64,000 bases of DNA from CAILZL01 sp963748005 (GTDB taxonomy: Bacteria > Pseudomonadota > Gammaproteobacteria > Steroidobacterales > Steroidobacteraceae). The first letter of the stretch is position 1, and every line of letters begins with the position of its first letter. Below the pieces are notes generated by a model, which was given only the letters and a program-made list of their open reading frames with translations, made no database searches and was not told where the DNA came from. The position numbers and the translations under genes were made by a program. The DNA lies in the NCBI GenBank assembly GCA_963748005.1, contig CAVVHH010000002.1:310001-374000 (forward strand). Direction: 5' to 3'. This document shows positions 18,746-27,900 of the stretch, piece after piece.

Positions 18746-19720
18746 ATGGAGTTCTTGCCGACGACTCACCTTTATTTTCTGAACGCCTGCCAGCACGCGG
18801 TTCGTCACTTATTTCGCCGCGGACCCATCCGCCGACTCGGCGCCAATTGTTACGAAGCGGGCGACACGATACTTCTTATCCGCAGGGACGCCGAAGCGCT
18901 CATGGACCGGCTCCAGCAACACCCGCCCAAGCGGCTGGTTTATCTGATCGACGATGACATCGAGGCAGCCAGGGAAGATCTATCGCTTCCACCCGACTAC
19001 CGCGACCGGCTGATCCGATTTCATGACCGGTATCATTCGGACTTTGTCGCGCGCGCCGAGATTCTAGTCGTCACATCCCCAGCGCTGCTCAGGAAATTTT
19101 CGACGCATCGGGATGCAAGACTCCTGCACCCGATCTGGCACCGCGAACCGGCAGACGACAGTCACTTCGATTCCCTGGACAGGGGTGGTCCGATTCACGC
19201 CATTCATCTGGGCACGGCCAGTCACTCAGCCGGCCTGGCGTTCCTGAAACCGGTATTGGAAGCCCTGCTCGAACGTCATCCGCGATTTCACTTCACTTAT
19301 ATACGCAGGGCGCCGGCGTTGGGCCTACTGGACGCACACCCCCGCATCCACCGGCTCAGACCGCAATCCTGGCAGCGCTACCGATGGTCGCTGCCGCAAA
19401 AGCGCTTTCACTTGGGCCTTTATCCCCTGCCCGACACACCTTTCAACCGCGCGCGTTCGCGGAACAAGCTCCTCGAACACGGCGTGGTGGGCGCGGTGGG
19501 GGTGTACCCGTGCTTCTGGCCAACTGCGATGGAGCTGGATGGCGGCGCGATCCTCGTGGGAGATACGTCCGACGAATGGGTCGCCGCGCTTTCTCCTTAT
19601 CTTCACGAACCATCCCGGCTGCGTCCTCTGGCGCGTACCGCCCACTCCATCTTGCACGAGATGAACGACCCAGCAGCGCAGCGGAAATTTTGGGGAAGCG
19701 TGCTCAGTTTGCCACTGTGA
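18746..19720 (+). CDS. Putative GT-B glycosyltransferase of the capsule locus
   Basis: About 324 residues. No domain can be named with certainty. The C-terminal half looks like a GT-B sugar-nucleotide domain: GPIHAIHLGTASHSAGLAFL starts a Rossmann-like unit. HLGLYPLPDTPFNRARSRNK followed by LLEHGVVGAVGVYP resembles the ExxxxG stretch that binds the nucleotide in GT1/GT4 enzymes (PSKLLEYLAAGVPVV type). No signal peptide or membrane segment, so it is cytosolic. I prefer the ATG at 18746 (MEFLPTTHLYFL); 18698 or 18713 are possible. It is 19 nt upstream of the next glycosyltransferase and probably cotranscribed with it. Confidence 0.6.
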   Translation: MEFLPTTHLYFLNACQHAVRHLFRRGPIRRLGANCYEAGDTILLIRRDAEALMDRLQQHPPKRLVYLIDDDIEAAREDLSLPPDYRDRLIRFHDRYHSDFVARAEILVVTSPALLRKFSTHRDARLLHPIWHREPADDSHFDSLDRGGPIHAIHLGTASHSAGLAFLKPVLEALLERHPRFHFTYIRRAPALGLLDAHPRIHRLRPQSWQRYRWSLPQKRFHLGLYPLPDTPFNRARSRNKLLEHGVVGAVGVYPCFWPTAMELDGGAILVGDTSDEWVAALSPYLHEPSRLRPLARTAHSILHEMNDPAAQRKFWGSVLSLPL

Positions 19721-19739
19721 TTATGTGTAGTCTGAATTT

Positions 19740-21608
19740 ATGGACTTCTTGGTCGCACTTCTGAAGGTTCTTCCGACACACCCCATCCGGGGGTTGGCGG
19801 CCCTTTATTGGTACCTGACCCGCCGCAAGGTGCGCGCGCGCAATCGCCTGCGGATCCTTCTGGAACAGAGCCCACACACGTATCGTATGTGGATCAATGA
19901 AGTTGAGAATCTGTCGCTGGTCAAAGAACGGGCGAGCGCTGTTATTGCAAGCTGGACATATCGACCGCGCGTTTCAGTTGTGTTCTATCTGGATGCGGCC
20001 GTGCCCATGGATGCGATGGCGTGCAGCATTCGCTCGGTAAAAGAACAGCTGTATCAGCAATGGGAGCTGGTCCTGGTTCCACATCAGGGAACTACCGGCT
20101 ACTGCTCCATCACCGATGCTCGCATGCGTTTCGCGTCCCAGCCAGCAGCCAATACAGCTGCAGCCCTGAACACGGGCATTGCCGAGGCTCGGGGCGACTA
20201 TGTCCTGGCGCTGCACGCAGGCGACGTGCTGTCGCCTGCAGCACTCTTTCACTTCGTCGAAGCGCTACAGTGCAATCCGCGCCCCAGTATTGCCTTTGGA
20301 GATGAAGATGAACTGGATGGACATAACCAGCGCAAGCGGCCGTATTTCAAACCAGCATGGAACCCGGAACTGTTCCTGACCAAGGATTATTTGTCGGGCG
20401 CCTGCCTCATCGAAACCGGCAAAGCGCGCGCCGCGTTGCCCGTACCCGACGATGGTGCGCGCGCCGCCGTTTACACACTGATGCTGCAAGTTCTCGCACG
20501 CGGTACGAGCCCCGATATCGCACATGTACCGGGAATTGCCTGTCATCGATTGCCAATATGCTTCGAAGCATCGCAGGCCGCACGGCTGCGGGCAGTCACT
20601 GCGTACCTGCAAGCGACCGAACCCCGGGCACAGGCCCAGTCGGGGGCGTATGGCTCGGTGCGAGTGAGCTGGCCGCTGCCCGATGATCCGCCATTGGTGA
20701 GCATCATCGTACCGACGCGCGACAAGGCGCGCTTGCTGCGCACTTGCATCGATGGTGTTCTTAAAAAAACCCGCTACCCGCGTTTTGAAGTATTCATCGT
20801 CGACAATAACAGCGCCGAAATGGCGACCCATCTTTACTTTGAAAAAATACGGCTCGACGAGCGCGTGCAGATCGTCCGGTACCCGGAGCCTTTCAACTAT
20901 TCCGCGATCAACAACTTCGCGGTGCACGCAGCTCGTGGCAGTTACATCTGCCTGTTGAACAACGACACGGAAATCATCGATGGCGACTGGCTGTCGGAAA
21001 TGATGCGTCAGGCGCTGCGTCCGCAGGTGGGCGCCGTCGGCGCGAAGCTGCTATATGGCGACCGCAGTATCCAGCACGCAGGCGTGGTAATTGGCATGGG
21101 CAATGCGGCGGGACATGCTCACCGGTATTTGCGCGAAGGCCAGCCCGGCTATTTTCACCATCCGCATCTGGCCCAATTCATGACCGCCGTGACGGCCGCC
21201 TGCCTGGTTGTCGAAAAGCGGAAATTCGAAGCGGTAGGCGGGCTGGATGCAGAGCATTTCGCCGTGGCATTCAACGATACCGATCTATGCCTGAAACTGC
21301 GCGCTGCCGGATGGCAGAATGTCTACACACCGCACGCCGTGCTCATTCATCACGAGTCCAAATCGCGCCGGAAGGATACCGCCGCTTCGGAGCGGACCCG
21401 CTATCTCAGGGAACTCGCCACTCTGCAAGCACGCTGGGACACCACAGAGTTTCAGGACCCGTGCCATCATCCACATCTGTCACGTGCCAGTGAGGCGTTC
21501 CACATCGCGCTACGCAGTGCTGTCGAGCCAGCTATCCGGCCGGCTCCCCGCACGTTGGCGGCACAGACCAGCCGCTCCCCTGCTACGTTCAGCTTGCCAG
21601 TTGAATGA
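19740..21608 (+). CDS. GT2 family glycosyltransferase with two GT-A domains, the first degenerate
   Basis: 622 residues. The second GT-A domain (about 319-550) is canonical: PLVSIIVPTRDKARLLRTC, VDNNS, LLNNDTEIIDGDW with the metal-binding NND at 407-409, and AFNDTDLCLKLRAAGWQNVY near the end. The first (about 76-200) keeps the fold, but its metal site reads LHAGD instead of the usual LDHDD, so it is probably inactive or structural. Related proteins extend O-antigen or rhamnan chains. It converges on kpsT with 19 nt between stops. Likely adds a sugar to the capsule repeat; sugar unknown. Confidence 0.85.
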   Translation: MDFLVALLKVLPTHPIRGLAALYWYLTRRKVRARNRLRILLEQSPHTYRMWINEVENLSLVKERASAVIASWTYRPRVSVVFYLDAAVPMDAMACSIRSVKEQLYQQWELVLVPHQGTTGYCSITDARMRFASQPAANTAAALNTGIAEARGDYVLALHAGDVLSPAALFHFVEALQCNPRPSIAFGDEDELDGHNQRKRPYFKPAWNPELFLTKDYLSGACLIETGKARAALPVPDDGARAAVYTLMLQVLARGTSPDIAHVPGIACHRLPICFEASQAARLRAVTAYLQATEPRAQAQSGAYGSVRVSWPLPDDPPLVSIIVPTRDKARLLRTCIDGVLKKTRYPRFEVFIVDNNSAEMATHLYFEKIRLDERVQIVRYPEPFNYSAINNFAVHAARGSYICLLNNDTEIIDGDWLSEMMRQALRPQVGAVGAKLLYGDRSIQHAGVVIGMGNAAGHAHRYLREGQPGYFHHPHLAQFMTAVTAACLVVEKRKFEAVGGLDAEHFAVAFNDTDLCLKLRAAGWQNVYTPHAVLIHHESKSRRKDTAASERTRYLRELATLQARWDTTEFQDPCHHPHLSRASEAFHIALRSAVEPAIRPAPRTLAAQTSRSPATFSLPVE

Positions 21609-21627
21609 ATGCCGCCCGAATTCGGGC

Positions 21628-22275
21628 TCACAGCTTGTTATACGCCTCGAGCGCCTGATCGATGTCGTCATGCATGACGCCCTGACCATCAGCCATCACC
21701 ATGGCACGATGACAGTAGGTGCGAACCAGATCGGCACCGTGCGAGGCCAGGATCAGCGCACGGTCCGCACGCTTTTCGAACAACTCGCGCCGGCATTTTT
21801 CCTGAAAGCGATGATCGCCGACGGCAATCACTTCGTCGATCAAGTAACAGTCGAATTCGATCGCCAACGACAGACCGAACGCAAGGCGCGCCTTCATACC
21901 CGCAGAATAAGTCTTGACCGGCATACCCATGTAGCGCCCGATTTCCGCGAAGTCTTCAACGAAGTCACGTATCTGGGCGTACTCCTTGCCATAGATGCGA
22001 GCGATGAACCGCGCATTGTCGTAACCCGTGAGACTGCCTTGAAAACCGCCCGAGAACGCGAGTGGCCATGAAACGCTCATCTGCCGGACGATGCGCCCAG
22101 AAGTCGGCAGCTCGACACCGCCGATCAGTTTCAATAGCGTCGACTTGCCAGCGCCATTGCGCCCCAGAAAACCGATGCGCTCGCCCTTCTTGATACTGAA
22201 GTTGACTTCCCTAAGCGCATGCTTCTGTCCGCGCCCAAGGGGATACGACTTGCGGAGGTTCTCGCAGGTAATCAT
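21628..22275 (-). CDS. kpsT: Capsule export ABC transporter ATPase (KpsT/CtrD/BexA)
   Basis: 215 residues, the family length (BexA 217). Walker A GRNGAGKST at 38-46, signature region YSAGMKARLAFGLSLAI, Walker B CYLIDEVIAVGD. It energises export of lipid-linked capsule across the inner membrane with KpsM. Its ATG overlaps the kpsM stop by 4 nt. Last gene of the minus-strand capsule operon. Confidence 0.95.
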   Translation of the reverse strand: MITCENLRKSYPLGRGQKHALREVNFSIKKGERIGFLGRNGAGKSTLLKLIGGVELPTSGRIVRQMSVSWPLAFSGGFQGSLTGYDNARFIARIYGKEYAQIRDFVEDFAEIGRYMGMPVKTYSAGMKARLAFGLSLAIEFDCYLIDEVIAVGDHRFQEKCRRELFEKRADRALILASHGADLVRTYCHRAMVMADGQGVMHDDIDQALEAYNKL

Positions 22276-23054
22276 TCGACCACCAGCTTGCGGCGCACGT
22301 CACGACACAAGAACAGCCCGATGGCAAGCAGTACTGCATTGACCATCATGGGATACGCGTAATCGAAATAGGGCGTAATGGCATGGCCGTAAAGACCGTA
22401 GCGCATCATTTCCATGGCATGCACTGGCGGGAAATAAAGTGTCGCCGCCCGAGCCGCCGGTGTAAGCCACTCCGCGAGAGTGAAGGTTCCGGAGAATGGA
22501 ATCATCAGATAGGTAGTCACCGGCAGAAACTTCTCGACTACATCAGACACTTCACTCAGGGGCGCCAAGATGCAGCACATAGCCAGGACGAAAGTCGCCT
22601 GATAAAGCCCACCCAGCAGCATGAAACCCAGATCATATGGCACCGGAAACAGATCAATCATCGCCAGCACAGTGGCAATAAACAAATAGGCAATCATCGC
22701 CCCTATCAATTCGATGAGAAAACGCACCAGCACAAAATCAAGAACCTTAATCTGCCTGTGATACATAAGACCCGAGTTGGCCTGAAATACGCCTGCGGAA
22801 CGACTGACGCTCTGTCGAAACAGCACTAGCGGGATGTAACCGGAAATAACAAAGCTCATAACACCAAGACCATGCTTGGTCGGGCCCCACATAAATCGCC
22901 ACACGAAACCCACTAGAACCGCGAACAATAAAGGCTCTACCATTATCCAAAGGAAGCCGATGTTATGGCGGCCGTACCGCGTCTGCAGCTCACGCATCAA
23001 CAGCGCGCCAATCACTCGACTTTGAATACGCAACCCGGCGGCGAAAGGACCCAT
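22272..23054 (-). CDS. kpsM: Capsule export ABC transporter permease (KpsM/CtrC/BexB)
   Basis: 260 residues with about six membrane segments. ALLMRELQTRYGRHNIGFLW is the cytoplasmic coupling region of the ABC-2 capsule permeases, followed by VEPLLFAVLVGFVWRFMWG. The end FPPVHAMEMMRYGLYGHAIT is also typical. Starts 1 nt after the kpsE stop and overlaps kpsT. Confidence 0.95.
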   Translation of the reverse strand: MGPFAAGLRIQSRVIGALLMRELQTRYGRHNIGFLWIMVEPLLFAVLVGFVWRFMWGPTKHGLGVMSFVISGYIPLVLFRQSVSRSAGVFQANSGLMYHRQIKVLDFVLVRFLIELIGAMIAYLFIATVLAMIDLFPVPYDLGFMLLGGLYQATFVLAMCCILAPLSEVSDVVEKFLPVTTYLMIPFSGTFTLAEWLTPAARAATLYFPPVHAMEMMRYGLYGHAITPYFDYAYPMMVNAVLLAIGLFLCRDVRRKLVVE

Positions 23055-23055
23055 G

Positions 23056-24180
23056 TTATTTCTCCGGCGCGTGTTCCCGAATGCCCGCCAACAACATCCA
23101 TCCTATGAAATACAGACATAGCGAGGCGCCAAAGATGACCAGAACCGAAGCAATGCGGCGTGGATAACGCGCAAGATCCGGCATATTCGGCTCAACAACG
23201 CGCTGGAGATAAAACTGCTGCTTGCCAGCTTCCACACGCGCGAGTTCAAGTGAGCCATTGGCCGACTCCAGCATCTTGGCAGCGAAACTCTGTTCCAGCA
23301 CCAGATGCTCGTAGCTACCCAACTTCGACGAAATTGCCGAGTCACCGCCGGTGATCAGGCGCGCCTGCTTGTCGATCTCCTTTGTCAATGCCGAGATCTG
23401 CTCCTTCAACACAGCAACACCGGGGTTATCCGGCGCAGCCTTCTGCATCCGGTCCAGCCGCGCCTGCAGCTCCGCCTTCTGGGCGGACAACTTCGTTGAA
23501 ATCTCGAGAATGCCGGTCGCCTGCTTTTGTGGATCCAGCAGGTCCTGTTTATTGCGAAAAGCAGTAAGACCGGCATACGCATTCAGAACGCGATGCTCCG
23601 CCTCCTGAACGCGCCGCCCGGCCTCGACAATGGCCTGATCGTGAGCCCGCTCATTGAGGCGATTGACAAACTCCTCACTGAGACCCAGCAATGCCGAGGC
23701 GATAGCGTGGGCATCTGCAGCCGAAAACGCCTTCACTCGCAAGACAGCCATGCCCGTTTCGGTATCGAGATAAACCTCGACCATACTTTTGTAGTAGTCG
23801 AAAAGATTCTCAAACCTGTCTTGAAACAGCGGGAACGGATATCGCGCCAGCCGGTCGGCATCCTCACTCATGTACATCGCCCGCACGTCAATGCGCTTCT
23901 GCAAGTCCTCCAGGGCATTGCGCGAACGAACATAGTCCAACACCGCATTGGTCTCTTCCTGCCCGCGTGATAGCCCGGTTGTCTGTATAAGGTTGGCCAG
24001 CGTCGAGACCTGTCCACCCTGTTGACCGGGACTTTTCACAATGAAGCTGGATTGAGACAAATACTGGTCTGAGGCCAGGGCACCGAAATACGCAACCGCC
24101 GCCAGCACCGGCACGCCGACCAGCAGAAAGAAAACTCCGTTCCGTCGGACGATCATCCACACCGCACGCCAATGCCTCAT
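23056..24180 (-). CDS. kpsE: Capsule export inner-membrane/periplasmic protein (KpsE/CtrB/BexC, PCP family)
   Basis: 374 residues. Two membrane anchors: GVFFLLVGVPVLAAVAYFG (about 15-35) and a second near 345-368. Between them is a long periplasmic region with coiled-coil character (about 180-310), the build of the polysaccharide co-polymerase family. YLSQSSFIVKSPGQQ after TM1 and the region before TM2 (VEPNMPDLARYPRR) are typical. It links the ABC transporter to the outer-membrane export protein. Four nt separate it from the sulfotransferase gene. Confidence 0.93.
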   Translation of the reverse strand: MRHWRAVWMIVRRNGVFFLLVGVPVLAAVAYFGALASDQYLSQSSFIVKSPGQQGGQVSTLANLIQTTGLSRGQEETNAVLDYVRSRNALEDLQKRIDVRAMYMSEDADRLARYPFPLFQDRFENLFDYYKSMVEVYLDTETGMAVLRVKAFSAADAHAIASALLGLSEEFVNRLNERAHDQAIVEAGRRVQEAEHRVLNAYAGLTAFRNKQDLLDPQKQATGILEISTKLSAQKAELQARLDRMQKAAPDNPGVAVLKEQISALTKEIDKQARLITGGDSAISSKLGSYEHLVLEQSFAAKMLESANGSLELARVEAGKQQFYLQRVVEPNMPDLARYPRRIASVLVIFGASLCLYFIGWMLLAGIREHAPEK

Positions 24181-24184
24181 GATG

Positions 24185-24937
24185 CTAGTCCCTGATCTCT
24201 TTTACTTCGTTGTAATTCTGGAATGCCTCGCTGTAGTCCACATTGGACGGATAGATACTTGGCTCCTCTATCTGCATCAACTTCCTGTCAACTTTCACGC
24301 GATGCTCTTTAGCCATGCGGACAATCAGATCACATAGCTCGTCAGGGATGCTTCGTGACTTTGCAAGTTCGGCATAGTCCAGGCGGTAGAAATAGTCATA
24401 ACCCTGCATTGCCTCTTCGAGACGCGCCCTATGCCACACGATCCGCCGGCGGTATGAGCGGTACTCCTCCGGATCAAGCACCAAGTTTCGCGTAACCTCG
24501 GGAGAATGATCGGCTTTTTCATAGTTATGAGCTGGCCCACCGGTCAGTTCAAGATACTTGGATGAAACATATGTCTCAAAGATGTCCCTTTCCAGAGAAA
24601 TGATCGCCGCACGCGCTTCTTTCAAATACCCATACACAAAAAAGAACTCGTACGGATTCCATGTGAAGCTCGGGATCTCAAGTTGATTAAACATGATATC
24701 CACATGCGGAACGCCTCTTATGGCTTTCATCGTTCCGAAGTATGCGTCCATGAATTGCTTTCCAGATTTTTTTAAAGCTGTTCCAGCCTGTGCAGCAAAG
24801 AAAGTATGAAAGCTGCCAGCAATCGGAACATCCGGGTTGAATACTTCTCCAAATGGAGAAACAACCGTCCCAGCCATGAAACAGCGCCCAAGAAGCTTGC
24901 TTCCGGACCGCTGCGTAGTAAAGGTAACGACCAACAT
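24185..24937 (-). CDS. Stf0-like sulfotransferase
   Basis: About 250 residues. The N-terminus MLVVTFTTQRSGSKLLG carries the 5'-phosphosulfate-binding loop TTQRSGSxLL near residues 7-16, the hallmark of PAPS-dependent sulfotransferases and closest in pattern to Stf0 (trehalose 2-sulfotransferase). A later LERDIFETYVSSKYLE resembles the 3'-phosphate-binding segment with its Arg and Ser. Expected role: transfer sulfate from PAPS to a sugar of the capsule. I chose the ATG at 24937, with CAGG about 9 nt upstream. It lies between the big glycosyltransferase and kpsE in one operon. The DNA here looks more AT-rich than the ribosomal genes. Confidence 0.8.
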   Translation of the reverse strand: MLVVTFTTQRSGSKLLGRCFMAGTVVSPFGEVFNPDVPIAGSFHTFFAAQAGTALKKSGKQFMDAYFGTMKAIRGVPHVDIMFNQLEIPSFTWNPYEFFFVYGYLKEARAAIISLERDIFETYVSSKYLELTGGPAHNYEKADHSPEVTRNLVLDPEEYRSYRRRIVWHRARLEEAMQGYDYFYRLDYAELAKSRSIPDELCDLIVRMAKEHRVKVDRKLMQIEEPSIYPSNVDYSEAFQNYNEVKEIRD

Positions 24938-24968
24938 AACTATCAACCTGCCTTATATACAGCGTGCA

Positions 24969-27900
24969 TCACTTCATCTTTGCCAGTTTCTTTTGCCAGG
25001 CGCACCACGCACGGACACTCTTCCGATCATCTCCTCGAGCGATATATGGAAGATCCGTATACGACGGAAACGGATGCGAAAGGTCATCAAGGCTACCACC
25101 CTCGAGAACATGCTCTACAGCGTTGACTGCAGCGTCGGTCTCCCATACCAGGGTGCGCGACGCTGCCGATTCGATGCACTTCTGACGCCTCGCCGCCAAC
25201 GCCGCCTCGTCTTCCAGAAGATGGAGCATTGCTTCAGCAAGTGACTCAGGACTCTGCCAGGCCAGCAACCCCGTGCCGTTCTCATAGTCGAACAGATTGT
25301 TGTATCGATAGACGTCAACTGGAACACAGCCAGCCGCCATCATTTCGTATGGGATACGAGACGGATTGGTCAGGCTGATACACAGACCCACCTGGGCGCT
25401 GTTATAGAGTCGATTCAGCTCATTAAGATCGCTTACCAGTCCAAGATGGGTAAACGGGAATGCGGCGCTGGGCCTCGTACCAGAACCATAGAACACAATC
25501 TCCGTTTGCGGCCTGCGGGCTTTAACTGTCGCCAGCGCCTCAAGACAGCTCTCTGGCAATCGTCGCCACTTCTCTGGCTGAAACAACACGGCGATCCGGT
25601 CCAGCCGCCTGAAATCGTCCAGAGGCCGATATAATTCGGTATTAACACCCAAGCCGGCGCTCGCAGCACTACACCCAAATTGCGCCCGTAGCCGATGGGT
25701 AAGCCAGCGGCCGATGCAAATATGATTGTGCCCCTCCGTGAAGGAATTTTCGCCGCGTACATAAGCATCACTCACCGGATTGAATTCGGCTTCGAAGTCC
25801 TGGACGAAGTAAAACTTCTTGACTGATTCCTCGAAATACTCCGACAAGTAAGGTGCCGAGTGCTGAATGGTTGCAATCGCTCCGCCTGGAACAATTCCAG
25901 AGAACCACTCACTGTGTAACTTTACGCCGGTGCCTGCGAGCTCAGTTTCCTTGAAGTCGTACGCCGGGCCACGGCGCTCGGAAAACAAGTGCACCGTAAA
26001 CCCAGCCGCATCAAGTGCCTTGGCCATGTTGTAAATGGTACGATGCCCGCCTGAGCCACGAAGCGGCTCAGGAGCAAAGATCGAGATTTTGTCCCCCATG
26101 GAGCGAACCAGAGCGGGCGGGCGCACCAGGCCAGGAACACGTGGAACCATCAACTTCTGGTCCAGATGAAGTCCGTCAATGAACCCTGTACCTTTGCTCG
26201 ACCGCAACCAAGCCTGGAACCAACGATGAGAACGCAACTTTTCTGAAAGACCTGCGTGCAGTTTCATTCCCGTTAGCGCTTCCAGGGCATCCTCGTCTTT
26301 ATCAATGCGCTGAACCCCGCCAACACCAAATGTCTCGTTGTGCTCCAGACGCTGGAATATCTCGGCGATCCCGGCGTCCGGCTTCTCTATATATTGCTTC
26401 AAAGCCGTTCTGGCGATGAACCTCCAGTTACTCGTCCATGTCAACGGCGAACGGGACAAGAGCGGCAAGAGGGACTCGATTCTCTCGAGGATCGCGTCCT
26501 GCACCGGTAGAATTTCATTTTTGATCAGGAGCTCCTCACTTGAGAAAGCCTCACGAATGGCTACGCCATGCTCATATCCGGTTACAGAACCACCGCAACT
26601 GTTGGTTATGAACTCCAGCGACGCAACATCGCCGCCATTAAAGCTGTCGCCATCCTTGTTTTCGTCCACCAGGAAGCCATGCTTCCGTACATTTAACGGT
26701 TGCTCAGCCAAGTATCTGAACAGGGCCACATAGGCCCCATCAATCCGACCGTTAACAATAAAGGCGAGGTTGTCCTGAATCGACCCTCTCCATCCAATGT
26801 CCACCATAAATCGAGTCCTGTTTTCTGCAGGCTCAAAACCAATGCGCTCCAAATAATCCCACAGTGCCTCACGCTGACTGATGATCTCCGCAGACAGCCA
26901 GCCTCGGAAAGACGGGTCGTCAAACATAAGCACCAGGCGCTCATCCTGCCACGGATACTCGATCGGGTCTTCGAATGGAATATCGAACTCGCTGGCAAAA
27001 CTCTGCATTCGTTCTGGATCCAAATTCAGAGATTTCGCGAACGCCTTCATGGACTGTGTCGAATACATCGACCACATACGCATAAGCTCCGGAGTAGATG
27101 CACTTCGCAAGGAAGCCGCGAAGGTCGCGCGTCGACTTACTTCGATTATGGAGGAGGACGGATACTGACCGACCCCCAGCACATCTCTCGCTGCCAGAAG
27201 ATCATGGACACGACGAAAGAAAAGCCCTTCGCGCGTCGCAAAGAAAACCTTGTCCGCCTTTGCAGAAAGAGCCTTGTCCATTATGAATAGGCCGAATCCC
27301 GCAAACACGATAGCCAGCAAATCAATGCTATTAACATGTTCGAACATGTCAGACGGTACAGATGCCGCTTCGGTTTCCTTACGAGCGCGCTCCACGACGC
27401 CAGACCGTACGCCACCCGCACCCATACCGAATGCTTCTCGAACCAGACGATCCCGCAGAATCGGGCCACCCCCTGCGAGCAGGGCGTTCAGATGCTCCCT
27501 GAGATATTCCTTACGCTTTTCCTCATTGGCTTGAACATAGTGAAATGCATCCATGCCACACTTCAGAGCCATCTCATAATCTGCCTTGTGATTATCCCCA
27601 ACGTGGAGGACATCCTTCGGTAAAATATTCTCGCGTGTCAGAACCTCATCAAATAGAGCCCCCTCTCGCTTGGTTTTCATGAAATCGCAAGAGACGTAGA
27701 TCGACTGAAAATGATCACTCAATCCATGATGGTTCAACAAGCGTTTGAGAACTTCTGATGAAAAATAGAAGTCCGATATTGCAACTTTACGGACGTCAGG
27801 CAAAGCCACAAGCATAGCCAGACATGTCGGATCGATACGCGTTACTGCAAGCTCATGCAGAATCTCTGCCTCCATTACCTGGCTTCCGAGCGAATCCGCC

